From: Coprinopsis marcescibilis
Taxonomy: Eukaryota > Basidiomycota > Agaricomycetes > Agaricales > Psathyrellaceae
Length of the DNA: 64,000 nt
Assembly: GCA_004369085.1 (NCBI GenBank)
Contig: ML210212.1
Span: 14,437 to 78,436 of the forward strand
Direction of reading: 5' to 3'
Below, piece by piece: positions 12,583-23,358 of the stretch. The notes under the pieces were generated by a model. It ran no database searches, was not told the DNA's origin, and saw nothing but the letters and a program-made list of their open reading frames with translations. The first letter of the stretch is position 1, and each line of letters starts with the position of its first letter. The translations under genes were made by a program, and so were the position numbers.

Positions 12583-13161
12583 CTGCGAACATTATCTGCG
12601 TGACACTAGTAACCTGAATTTCTTAAACATTACGTTCGTTGTGTAAGAGTCAAATCCAAGTTGTCTGTGGCTGGAATGAACCGACAATAGTAGTAGCAAG
12701 CGCAAATTTCGTTAACTGATGGATCAGCATTTTCGTATCGGAGACTACATATTGAAATAATAACATATCACTGACAGTGACAACCCACCTTACCCTCGGG
12801 CCGCTTGGGGTTCAACACATGCGATTAAACGGACGTCTACTTAGTACTTTCAGAGATATGCTACCTATGGTGGCAGCTCCGAGGACAACAAAAAACAAAA
12901 ATGAAAATATCAGTGAATAGAAAAGAAAGCAACGAGGGGACATATCGCAACTAGGATTAGAAAGTATGAGACACGATACTGTAACTACAGAACGATTGTC
13001 GTCATTTGGCCCCCCGCCCCCCGGCCAAGTTTTACCCATGGCTCTGTTAAGCTTGCTTCTCTTCTGTCCCGACCAAACGCTGAGAGCGACGACGCGGGAA
13101 GGTGGGTTCCTTTTTACCCTTCATCTTGCTCTATTTTTTTGATCCCCGATCGTCCATTAAG
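12583..13161. other. Intergenic, with diverged copy of the FunK1 3' flank
   Basis: The first part has no recognisable content. From about 12823 the sequence is a diverged copy of the region 3' of the FunK1 gene, leading into the relic at 13047-13130. The tandem duplication starts just after, at 13162. Confidence 0.5.
13047..13130 (-). pseudogene. Relic of the 3' end of a FunK1 kinase gene
   Basis: The minus strand reads KMKGKKEPTF, then RRRSQRLVGTEEKQ and a stop. This matches the last about 26 residues of the FunK1 gene at 7918 (KMKNGKKEPTL, CRSQRVAGKEEKE). The similarity runs on into the 3' flank: 12823-13046 resembles 7738-7917, including a shared GATTAAAC..GACGTCTACT-like block. No kinase domain is present. 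It is a fragment left by duplication or unequal exchange. Confidence 0.75.
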
Positions 13162-13329
13162 ACCGACAGCAGACCGACCTCGAGGATAAAATACACATTG
13201 CGAATTCACAGCACAAGCATAGTTATTAGTCACTGTAATACACGAACGAATTATACAAATATACGATGCATTGTTATCGAGGGTGAGCTGTAAATCTAAT
13301 ATGAGGGTAATGTATATATCGTAGATACT

Positions 13330-15502
13330 CTAAAAAGTCAGAAATGCCTTATGTGTAGTGTACAGGTCTTGATAGCTTGTGCAGAAGTAGGTCCATGCAT
13401 TCGTCATTCGTTCGTTATCCCCTTCGAATTCTTGCTCAATCCAAAACACGCCGTCTCCAAGGGCAAGGCAGAGGTCCATCTAGGCGCTGATAAAGCACCG
13501 CACAGTCAGAACAGACCGTACGCGGAGCCAGACGCATGATATTCCACTCACCAGAGGATGATTACTTGAGAGCTGGGGTGTTGGACTCCCAGCTCTGTCC
13601 AATTCCTCCTTCACAGCCTTCAAAGCCCGCCATCTATCCAGATCGGACTCGTAGACATACTTCCCAGGATGCTTGATTATATCATTGATGAAGCGCCTTT
13701 GCTCCATGTTGTTCTCGCTAGATTTGAAATTACAGTGAGCAACTGGGGCCGATAGATTTCGAAGCGAAGCCACTTACATCGCAGCGAGAACCAGATCACG
13801 CAGCCGTCTATCGCTCTGTGTGCCTGAATCCAGGATTAGGATTGCGTCGGGGTGCTAACGGAGAAGGTAGACTTACTCATGTACTCCACAAAGATCTAAC
13901 ATACTGTCAGCCGCGGTCTGGGAAATCTTGTATCAAAGCGACATACCTCAGTCAGAGTCGGCATAGTTCCCTCATATGTCGTCTGTCCATCTTTGCAGGC
14001 AGCGAAGCAGATCTAACAGCACACTATGTGATCGAGATCAAATAGTGGAAATTCGAAAAAGGCTAACCGCAAGATACTTGGTCCTGTGGTCACGACGTGG
14101 GCACCACCCATCGCACCATTGACGTCGGGGCATTCCAGGAATATGAAATGAGTCGCACGGAGTAGCGTTGGGGTCTCCGTATATGCTGGTAATGGGCTCA
14201 GCGACCACTGTTTAATCAAGGCTGGTTAGGAAAACGGTCTAGAGACTGACTCCGAGATTCGACGCTCACGCTTTCGAAAGGCCCGCCTGGCCTTGCTGGC
14301 CCACGTCCAAAACCGGTTGCATCGGTGGTGCTTGAGGTCTGAAAGGGTCGAGGTCAAGCTGTTTAGAAACCCAGAAGGCAGAGAGGATTCGAAGCACGCA
14401 CCAAGCAAAGTTGCCGAATGACAGCAATCCAAAACTGCCTAGAGAAAAGGCGATGAGTTCGCAGGGGATATATATACATTGTCGTTTGCTTACCAGGAAG
14501 ATTGCACCTAAAGGTAATGGCTGGATAAGATACCTGTTGAGCTCCTGCATATAAATTCCATTAGAATGAAGGGGTAGACAGACGTTTGAAGTCAACCAAC
14601 ATCGTCAAGAATAATGGACTCGGGGCCATCATCGATGTCTTCAAGCGATGGTCCTTTAACTGCGTCGACAGGCACGATGTCTGTTTTAAACGGAACAGGT
14701 TGTGGAGATATGCATTGGCCAAGATTATGAAAAATGCTGTTAAATATGCTGTTAAATATCATAACGGTTGGGACTTACACTCATCGTGCTCATCTTCCTC
14801 TTTCCCGATACCCTCAAAGGCTTTGTCGCTCCAGCTCTTTAACAAGTCCTCGTTGATGATTTGCTTCTTCTGTCCAGAGTGCCCTGCATCTGTGCACGAC
14901 GTCAGTAAGCCTGGGTGTCTGTGCGATGCAGACATTTATCGGTACCCACAAAGGAAGAAGTAGTCCTTCGCATTACTCCTCACAAATTCTTTGAGCTCCC
15001 TCATCTACGAAACCCGTAAGCGATATGACTCGGTAGATTGGAGGGGTCTTACGATGTTGGCTCTGGTTGGTATCAAGTGCTCTGCAGTCCCAGGGGCATC
15101 GGTGAGGACGACGATCTCCTTTTCCTCATATCCCTTTTCTAAATGTCAACCAGTCTATTTATCAGCAACAGAACGACGCTTTAACACGTCAAATACGCAC
15201 CAAGCAAGAGCGCCTTCGCCATTTTTGCATCGCTATGCGGCTTAATGAGTTTCAAACGGAGTGGCGTATTGAGGTAAGTGATGCAGATGAGGAGTGCTCT
15301 CCGTTCGATAACAGGATTGACATGGTTGAGCTAGTAAACGGAGATCCGCTCGTCAGCCGTGGAATCTAGGAGAGACTGAGCGACATACAGCGAGGCTGAA
15401 GGGGGTCACAGGCCACGCATTCGGCCACTTGCTGTCCTTGAGAGTATCAGCTTGGATCCCATGAAGAAACGCCAAAGATTGGTAATGTTGAGTTCCACGC
15501 AT
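13330..15502 (-). CDS. Type I metacaspase (peptidase C14), copy A
   Basis: Caspase-fold cysteine protease, expected to cleave after Arg/Lys in stress and cell-death responses. I resolve 15 exons (about 439 residues) on the minus strand. The first are 15502-15389, 15330-15201, 15138-15053 and 15004-14950; the last ends with TAG at 13330-13332. p20 signatures are in order: RRALLICITYL, VVLTDAP, ANIMRELKEF, FFLYAGHSGQK (catalytic His about 132), HDEYIVPVD, DDELNRYL, and LAVLDCCHSATLL (catalytic Cys about 215). After these come a CDSFHIPG segment, FAACKDGQTTYEG, and a C-terminal helix-rich tail. There is no long N-terminal prodomain: only about 48 residues precede the p20 core. The usual GHSGQ..D..DGMDE stretch is longer and altered here (GHSGQKKQIINED), with an insertion before HDE. 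All exon phases agree with copy B. Confidence 0.9.
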
Positions 15503-17640
15503 ATTCTATGGTTCGGATTTGGTGTGGGGTGCCCTGTGTTGGGGGGGCTGGCGAAGGTTTAGGATTGTTCTAGTGGGCCAGTTTCTTATATACATGTTGA
15601 GCAGTGAAGAACGGGGCGGCAAGTCTGGATGGGGAATGATAAGCTGTTCAAATAAACGTGCTGGCGACAATACAACCCGGAATATACACACACCCGACCT
15701 CAAGCCTGATGTCAATAAGTTTTGTAAGCACCAAATCCCGAGTCAGACTCCTTTTTTGTGGCTGAGACTTACCTGAAACGCACGCTGTGCGAGCTGGTGT
15801 AGACTGGCGTGAATGCGTGCATCCGGTCCCCCCAGGGGCACGAGGCATATGTAAAAATGGAATGTACTTCTCAAATGCATCTCGATTCTCCGGACAGCCG
15901 GTGCTTGCAAATGACGTCTCTGGGAGCCTGGGCCCTGGCCCGAACAGGATGCAGATATTTGCGTTACGAGCAAGAGGGATGCGGCGAGATAAAGTGTGGA
16001 CCTGTGTGGAATCAGGAACTTTACGGAAAGGGTAGCTCTTTCGCACGCACACAGCTCTCTCTCTCTCGGAATAGCTCAAGGAACGCCCCGACGACCACTA
16101 TTTCCAACTCAACCACTCTAAAAGCCAAATGAGACTATTACGAAAGCTGCGAAACCGCGCAAGGTTAGTGAATGCAGAAGCTCACGCCAATCGCCCGGTT
16201 CGACCGTTGTCTTTTATTGGCCGCAGCGATTAGGGCAGATTCATGCGACTCCCAATCGGTACTTTTCCGCCACTAGGCAAAACAGACACACATTAGACTG
16301 TGAGAAGGATCGGCGAGACTGATATATGTATTCCAACCCGTAGAAGTAAGCACCAAAGACCGAAATTAAATTGAATACAACGGAACATACGATCCGAGTA
16401 CTTAGCCACACAGACCATGTGTTTCCGATGGCAACGAGGAGGGCAGGTGTGGGCAGGCGGTGATGATATGCATCTGGGATTAGTCTGGCGATAACTACGG
16501 TGAGAAGATTCAATCGACTTCCTGCGTTCAATGTTGGTTTGAGCTGGGCTTGAAGAGACTGAGTGTTGAAGTGTAGTAGGATGACGACATACCTGGCACA
16601 AATAGGTTGGGCCGCGCAAGTGCAGAACGGGGTGCTCGTGCGCCAGGGCTGTAAGAAGCGGCACTTAACCAAAGCACGCATTATGGATATCCCAACGCTC
16701 CAATTTGAAGGTTCACGATGGGAGGTTTCATTTCTGCAGTGGCGACGACGCTGTGATAGCTTTGGCAGAATATTGGGTTGAACACGGGCACGACTTGACG
16801 GAGTCTCCAGAACGAGCCGAATAGATCTGCCGTCAGTCTGTCAGCTCGATTCACTTCATTCTAGATATCACGCACCCCCATCTCTCTACTTGCCATGAAT
16901 GCGGCCTTTAAGAATGGCGATGGTACAATTAACGAGGACTATTCTTCCCCATCGTCGATAGTGTTACATGGTGTCTCTGCAAGTGATAGATGATAATCAA
17001 GACGTTGCAGTTTCCACATACCCGATATCTCCAACGAGATAAAGCGTCGGTAACAATCTTTTAGTTCCAGTGGTGCCCGGCTGTACCGTCCGGGGTGTCC
17101 CACTCACCAACTTTGGGGAGAGACTAACGACTCGAACAGCTACAAATCTAGAATAAGTCGGAAGGGATCCCGGAGATGATTGTGAGTATGCATTAGAAAT
17201 TTACTTCAAATGGCATCGTGATGATGACGCCACGATAGAATTGTACGAACTTTGCATAGGCGTCGAGATATGACAGGAGTTGCGTTGCGGCTTGCCGCAC
17301 TTCCTCCTACTTGACAGCCCCAGCCCCCCTGATTTAGAAAGACCATTTTTTGCAAATGCAAATGAGCCAGAACAAATCCAGATCCAGCTGTAAGATGAAT
17401 CTGGTTCTTACTCCTGCAACACGAGGCTGGGAGGTGGCCTTTGTGTCAGCCACCAACTAAGACCCAACAGCAATTGAAAATACACGCACCTCGTCAACGG
17501 TTATTTGACCGCCCACTGCCCAGCCTCGGAGTACACCAAGGTGACATAGATCCGAGTCATCCATGGTCCACATCTCTCATATCAAATGTGCTTTCAATTG
17601 GGATGTGCATCATGTCAATGCTGTCGTGGTGACTCCACGG
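15503..17640 (-). other. Second gene of the duplicated unit, copy A, unresolved; possible membrane protein
   Basis: Not recognised. A 146-codon minus-strand frame (16241-16681) has a hydrophobic stretch, VAIGNTWSVWLS then VFNLISVFGAYFYG, that looks like membrane segments. Corresponding sequence in copy B is also hydrophobic (VFGSISVSGAYFY, LSVSLIFLTVHVL), and a shared tail (ESHESAL in A, ESYDSAL in B) is visible. Further homologous blocks lie at 15750-16070 and 16900-17300. I could not assemble one continuous frame in either copy, so the gene is either multi-exon and divergent or decayed. Confidence 0.3.
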
Positions 17641-18013
17641 TGGAGTCAATGGACGGTGTCCCGAAACCTGAGACTTGAACGCAGAGACTCCAAAGAGCTC
17701 TAAGAGAATCAGAGAACGGTGGTACATCGAGTAAGCATCTCCAAGCAGTGGAATTCACGAATCCACGGCAACGTGGCTCTTAGTGGTTGTCGTATCGGTG
17801 TGACGCACGCCACTAGTAGGCAAGACAAAAAGCCGAGCGCGGCATGTCCACGCCCGGCCAAACACTTCGTCGACTTCCATCCGAAGCAAGTACTAGGTTC
17901 GTGCCAAGCTCCTTCTTTCGATGTTTGGGTTAACCAAACAGTGCCTCTTTTGGGAGGCATTTCGAGCTCAGCTCGAACCTTCATATACATCCTCCATCTG
18001 TGGTATCCTGTGC

Positions 18014-21000
18014 ACCGACAGCAGACCGATCTCGAGGATAAAAGACACATTACAAGCATAGTTAATTATCACTATACAGAAAAGAATTATACTAATATAC
18101 AATGCATTATTATCGAGGGTGAGTTGTAAATCTAATATGAGGGTATTTTATATATCGTAGATGCTCTAAAAAGTCAAGAAATGCCAGATGTGTAGTGTAC
18201 AGGTCTTGATAGCTTGTGCAGAAGTAGGTCCATGCATTCGTCATTAGTTTGTTATCCTCTTCGAATTCTTGCTCAATTCAAAACACGCCGCCTCCAAGGG
18301 CCAGGCAGAGGCTCATCTAGGCGCTAATAAAGAGGCGCACAGTCAGAACCGACCGTACATAGAGACAGACGCATGATACCCCACTCACCAAAGGATGATT
18401 ACTTGAGAGCTGGGGTGTCGGACTCCCAGCTCTGTCCAATTCCTCCTTGACGGCCTCCAAATCTCGTAATCTATCCAGATCGAGCTCGTACATCGTATTC
18501 TTCCTAGTTTTCTTGATTGTCTCATTGATGAAGCGGCTTTGCTCTATGTTATTCTCTCTAGATTTGATACTACAGTGAGCAACTGGGGCCGATAGATATC
18601 GAAGAGGGACCACTTACATCGCAGCGAGAACCAGATCACGCAGCCGTCTATCGCTCTGTGTGCCTGAATCCAGGATTGGGATTACCTCGGGGTGCTAACG
18701 GAGAAGGTAGACTTACTCATGTGCTCTACAAAGATCTAACATACTGTCAGGCGGTCCGGAAAACTTTGTATCAAAGCGACATACCTCAGTCAGAGTCGGC
18801 AGATGTCCCTCATACATCGTCTGTCCATCCTTGCAGGCAGCGAGACATATCTAAAGGCACATTATATGAGCGAGATTAATTTGTGGAAATTCGGCTGGGA
18901 CTAACTGCAAGCGACTTGGTCCCGTGGTCACGACGGGGGCACCACCCATCGCACCATTGGCGTCGAGGCATTCCAGGAATATGAAATGAGTCGCACGGAG
19001 TGACGTTTGGGTCTCCGTATACGCTGGTAATGGGCTCAACGACCACTGTTTATTTAAGGCTGGTTAGGAAAACGATCTAGAGGCTGACGAGATTTGACGG
19101 CGGACGCTCACACTTCCTAAAGGCCCGCCTTGCCTTACTGGTCCACGTCCAAAAGCGGTTACACCGATGGTGCTTGAGGTCTGAAAAGGTCGAGGTCGAG
19201 GTCACGGTGTTTAGAGACCCGAAGAGGCAGAGATGATTAAAACACCCACCAAGCAAAGTTGCCGAATGGCAGCAATCCAACACCGCCTAGACAGAAAGGA
19301 ATGAGGTCGCAGGGGTAAGCATCAATTGTTGTTTGCTTACCAGGAAGATTGCGCCCAAAGGTAAAGGCCGGATAAGATACCTGTTGAGCTCCTGTATATA
19401 AATTCCATTAGAATGGAGGGGTAAACAAACGCTTGAGGTGAACCCACATCGTCAAGAATGATGGACTCGAGGCCGTCGTCGATGTCTTCAAGCGATGGTC
19501 CTTTAACCGCGTCCACTGGCACGATGTCTGGTATATGGATTTTTGAGAAGATGCTGTCAGATATCATAACGATTGTGACGTACACTCATCGTGCTCATCC
19601 TCCTCTTTCCCGATACCCTCAAAGGTTTTGTCGCTCCATCTCTTCATCAAGTCCTCGCTGATGATTTGCTTCTTCTGTCCTGAGTGCCCTGCATCTATAC
19701 ACGACGTGAGTAAGCCTGGGTGTCTGTGCGATGCACACAGTTCTCAAGGTACTCACAAAGGAAGAAGTAGTCCTTGACATCACTCTTCACAAATTCTTCG
19801 AGCTCCCTCATCTACGGAATCCGTAAGCGTTATGGGTCGGTAAATTGAGGAGGTCTCACAATGTTGGCTCTGGTGGGCCTCAAGTGCTCTGGAGTCCCAC
19901 GGGCATCGGTGAGGACGACGATCTCATGTTCCTCATACCCCTTCTCTAGTCTATCTATCAGCAACAGAACGACGCTTTAACACGCCAAATACGCACCGAG
20001 CAAGAGCGCTTTCGCCATTTCCCCATCGCTATGCGGCTTATTGAGTTTCAAACGATCTTGAAGCTGCGTATCCCGGTAGGTGATGCAGATGAGCAGCGCT
20101 CTCCTTTTCGTGACAGGCTTGACAAAGTTGAGCTAGTGAACGGAGATCCGCTCGTCAGACACGGGATCGAGGAGAGACTGGGCGGCATACCGCAAGGCTG
20201 ACGGGAAACACAGGCCACTCATTGGGATACTTGCTGTTCTTGAGAGTACCAGCTTGGATCCCGTGAAGAAACGCCAACGATTCGTGATGTCTAGTGGGGG
20301 TTCTGCGCATGTTCTATGGTTCGGATTGGGTGTGTGCCCGTGCACTGAGGCAGCTGGGGGTTGTACTAGGGGGCGCATTCCTTATATATGTGACGAGGCA
20401 GTGAAAAGCGGCCAGTTCGGAATGGGAAATGAGAAGTAACAAGCTGTTAAGGTACACCGTGCCGACGACAAGACGACGCTATCGCTGCCCAATTTGGCCA
20501 CCATCATGCATCAAGTCGCATGCTTAAAACCGGCAAAAACCGCCAAGAGGTCCGTGCAGCACCCATCCCCGAGTAACACTCCTTTTCCCTCCCAAAAAGG
20601 CACGAGGCAGACGTAAAGGTCGACAGGGCATCCCAAATGGATCGATTCGGTGTGACATTGAATGACAATGACGACACAGGAGCCCAAGCCCGAACGATGC
20701 ATCTATTTTCGTTACGAGCAAGCACCATGCGCATTGAAATGTGGCGACGTGAAGTGTGGACCTGTGTGGGCTCGGGAACACGGAAAAGGTATCTCTCTTG
20801 TACGCGCACAGCTATCTCGGAATAGCTCAGGGAACACGCCCCTACCCCCACCATTTCACACTTTACCACTCTAAAAGCCAAATGAGTCTATTAGGAAGCT
20901 GTGAAACAGCGGCATAAAAAAAACGCAGAAGCTCACGACAAATGCCTGGTCTGTTCTTTCACCGACTGTGAGGAGGGCAGAATCGTACGACTCCAAACGT

Positions 21001-22540
21001 ACTTGTTCCGCCGCTACCAAAACATGGACTGTGAGAAAAATCAGTGAGACTGAGAGATAGCTTCGAACGTAGAAGTAAGCACCGGAGACCGAGATTGAAC
21101 CGAATACAACTCAGAGCATGCGATCCGAGGGGGGTCGAGAGACACACATTTGTGTTTCCGATAGCAACGAGGGGGGCAGGATATGCATGTGGGACTGGGG
21201 GATAATTACAGTAAGATCCAATCGATTTTCCTGTACCTTCATTGTTGCTTTGAGCCGGGCTTGAAGAGACAGAGTGGAAGTGTAGTAGGATGACGACATA
21301 TCGGGGCCAAATACAGTTGCGTCGCAAGTGCACAACGGAATGCTCCTTCACCAGGGCTGTGAACGCCTAGCTAACAACACTATGTCGCAAGATTTCAACG
21401 TGCCTCCATTTTGATGGTTCGCGATGAAAAATTTCGTTGCTGGAGGTGGCGACGACGCTGTAATAGCTGTTAGTTATGGCAGAATATCGGGGTGAACCCG
21501 ACCACGACCTGGCGGGTTCTCCACATCGATCTGAATCGGTCTGTCATCTGTCTGTCAGCTCGATTCAATCTATCTTTGGATTTCACGCACCCATCGCTCC
21601 GCGAACGCCGCCTCGAAATGGCGATGGTACACAACCGAGGACCGTTCCTTCATCATTATCGACCATCGTCGATAGTGTTAGGTCGTGCATCTGAAAGCGA
21701 TAGATTACGATCAAGAGGAGGCTCCATTTCCACATACCCGAGATCCCCAGGAAGATAAAAGCGTCGTAATAGGTTCCAAGGTGCATAGGGCTGCACCGTC
21801 GGTGTCCCACACACCATGTTTGGGATAAAGCCCAGACAGAAAAAAACAGAGAAATTGATGGAGTATGCGCACTGCGCAGATTAAGTCGGAACGGATCTCG
21901 GAAATGATTGTCTGCATGTTTCAGAGGCAGCATAGAACGTTCGAATGTTTCGTGATACCAACGCCACGATAAATTTAGGCAGTCATGGCGATGGTATGTC
22001 CGGCGTCGCCGCACCTCATTCCAAGCTACAGGAATTGAAGCCGCAGCCCTGCTTACAATAAGCCAGAACAAATCCCAACTTGGATGGCAGGTCTTGGGCC
22101 GCACTAACATGAGGCTCGGTACCTTGGAGCTGACAGTCGTGTCAGTTATCTAGAACCCAACAGCAGTTTAAAGTAACATTACCTTTAAATACCAAGTTTC
22201 CAAATCAGCCAGATGCAAGTCCATCCGTAAGCTGAGACCACAGCCTGAATCTGACGTCGTGTCATTTGACAAGACCTCGACGCGACGGCGTGTTGGGACT
22301 TCATCTGCACTCCATCTGCACTCCAAAGACATCATAGTTGAGAACAAAAAGACAAAAGGATTCGCCAGTGCAGTTCGAGCAAGGTCCTGCAGGCGTCGTG
22401 GAGTGGCCGAAAACGTGGTTGACTGAAGCGCAGTCCTGCGTAGTCGTAGCACGAACGCAGGGTCTAATGAACCAGCCGAGCACGGCAGGCCACGCTCGGC
22501 CAAACACGCCATCAGCTTCCATCCCAAGTAAGACCAAATC
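18014..22540. repeat. Tandem segmental duplication, copy B (about 4.5 kb)
   Basis: Second copy of the unit that starts at 13162. It is about 0.2-0.3 kb shorter because of small deletions, mainly between the metacaspase start and the second gene. Gene order and orientation are the same. The right boundary is approximate. Confidence 0.88.
18278..20310 (-). CDS. Type I metacaspase, copy B, C-terminally truncated
   Basis: Paralog of the metacaspase at 13330, with every exon and splice site conserved. It starts at 20310. RRALLICITYRDT, FFLYAGHSGQK (catalytic His), HDEYIVPVD and VLDCCHSATLL (catalytic Cys) are all intact. Small differences are two extra codons in exon 1, two in exon 2 and one near the C-terminus. 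In the last exon, the Trp codon of copy A (VFW) is TGA in copy B at 18278-18280, so the protein ends 37 residues early, at about 407 residues. Downstream sequence still matches copy A but carries a further one-base insertion near 18175, in keeping with relaxed selection after the stop. The catalytic core should still fold, so I keep it as a CDS; the effect on activity is unknown. Confidence 0.87.
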
Positions 22541-22560
22541 CAAATCGATCGCACCAAGGC
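20311..22560 (-). other. Second gene of the duplicated unit, copy B, unresolved
   Basis: Counterpart of 15503-17640. Minus-strand frames at 20504-20881, 20959-21351, 21583-22110 and 22168-22557 are open. Hydrophobic pieces (LTVHVLVAAEQV, CVFFMPLFHSFLI) lie between about 20880 and 21120. No frame is continuous and no family is recognised. Stops between the blocks suggest introns or decay. Confidence 0.28.
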
Positions 22561-23358
22561 CCAGGCCGTCCAGAGTCAAATCGGATTCGAGTCAAGCAAG
22601 CGAACACCGGGTTCTATAAAAAATCATAGTATTCGTCAGGTATAGGGGTATGTACCATGCACATACATACAGTAATACAAGAGTACGCACGAGCGCAAGT
22701 CGTACAACAAGTACAAGAAACGATTCCACATTCGAGAGCAAGGGGCGAGGCACAGACATAGAGAATAATATGGCTACAGTGGGGTAATGGTCGAGACAGA
22801 TACAGGGGGAATAACGATAATCAACAAGAAAGTAGAACGAGAAAAGAAGGTTGTGATTTTTTTGAATGAATAGTTTGAATGATGTCAAGAGCGTGGGCGA
22901 TGAGAGGGAGGTATGGAGTGGATGAATGAATGAAGGGCGGCGCAGCCAAAAAGCGAACCATGAATGAACAAGATCCCATGCAAATGAAAACACAACTAGT
23001 CAAAAAGGTCATAATCTATGTGAACATAACAAGGGGGAAATGAATTGAGATGAGATGAGAGCGTGGATGGAGAGCGAGAAAAAGACTATGGCTACAGTAG
23101 GGGTCGTACTTGATAGAGAATATATAATCTTGAATGAAAGAACGAAACAACATGATGATGTGGAACAAGACCCAAGAAAGAAAGAAAGACAGACGTTATG
23201 GATCATAAATTGGTGTGTAGAATGTGGATCGGTCGATGAAAGCGATGGCGAAGCAAGTCGGATGACAGCGAGGTCGGTTTTGACGACCGATAAAGGCGAT
23301 AGCAAGAGCGATGGAGGGCGATAGCGATGGAGATACAGCGACGACGTCGACGAATGGT
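22561..23358. other. 3' flank of the HMG-box gene
   Basis: A- and G-rich on the plus strand, with GAATGAATGA and AAAGAAAGAAAGA runs, hence T/C-rich on the transcribed strand. Open frames here are low-complexity by-products. Probably the long 3' untranslated region of the minus-strand HMG-box gene. Confidence 0.4.

Larger units (their letters stand above)
13162..18013. repeat. Tandem segmental duplication, copy A (4.85 kb)
   Basis: The block starts with ACCGACAGCAGACCGA and recurs at 18014, where the same order of sequence follows: 3' flank, metacaspase, then a second unresolved gene. Right-end homology is seen between 17821-17890 and 22465-22530 (a GCCGAGC-CGGC motif followed by GGCCAAACAC). 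Exons are more conserved than introns, so the duplication is not very recent. The period is 4852 bp at the left end and about 4645 bp at the right end. Confidence 0.9.
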
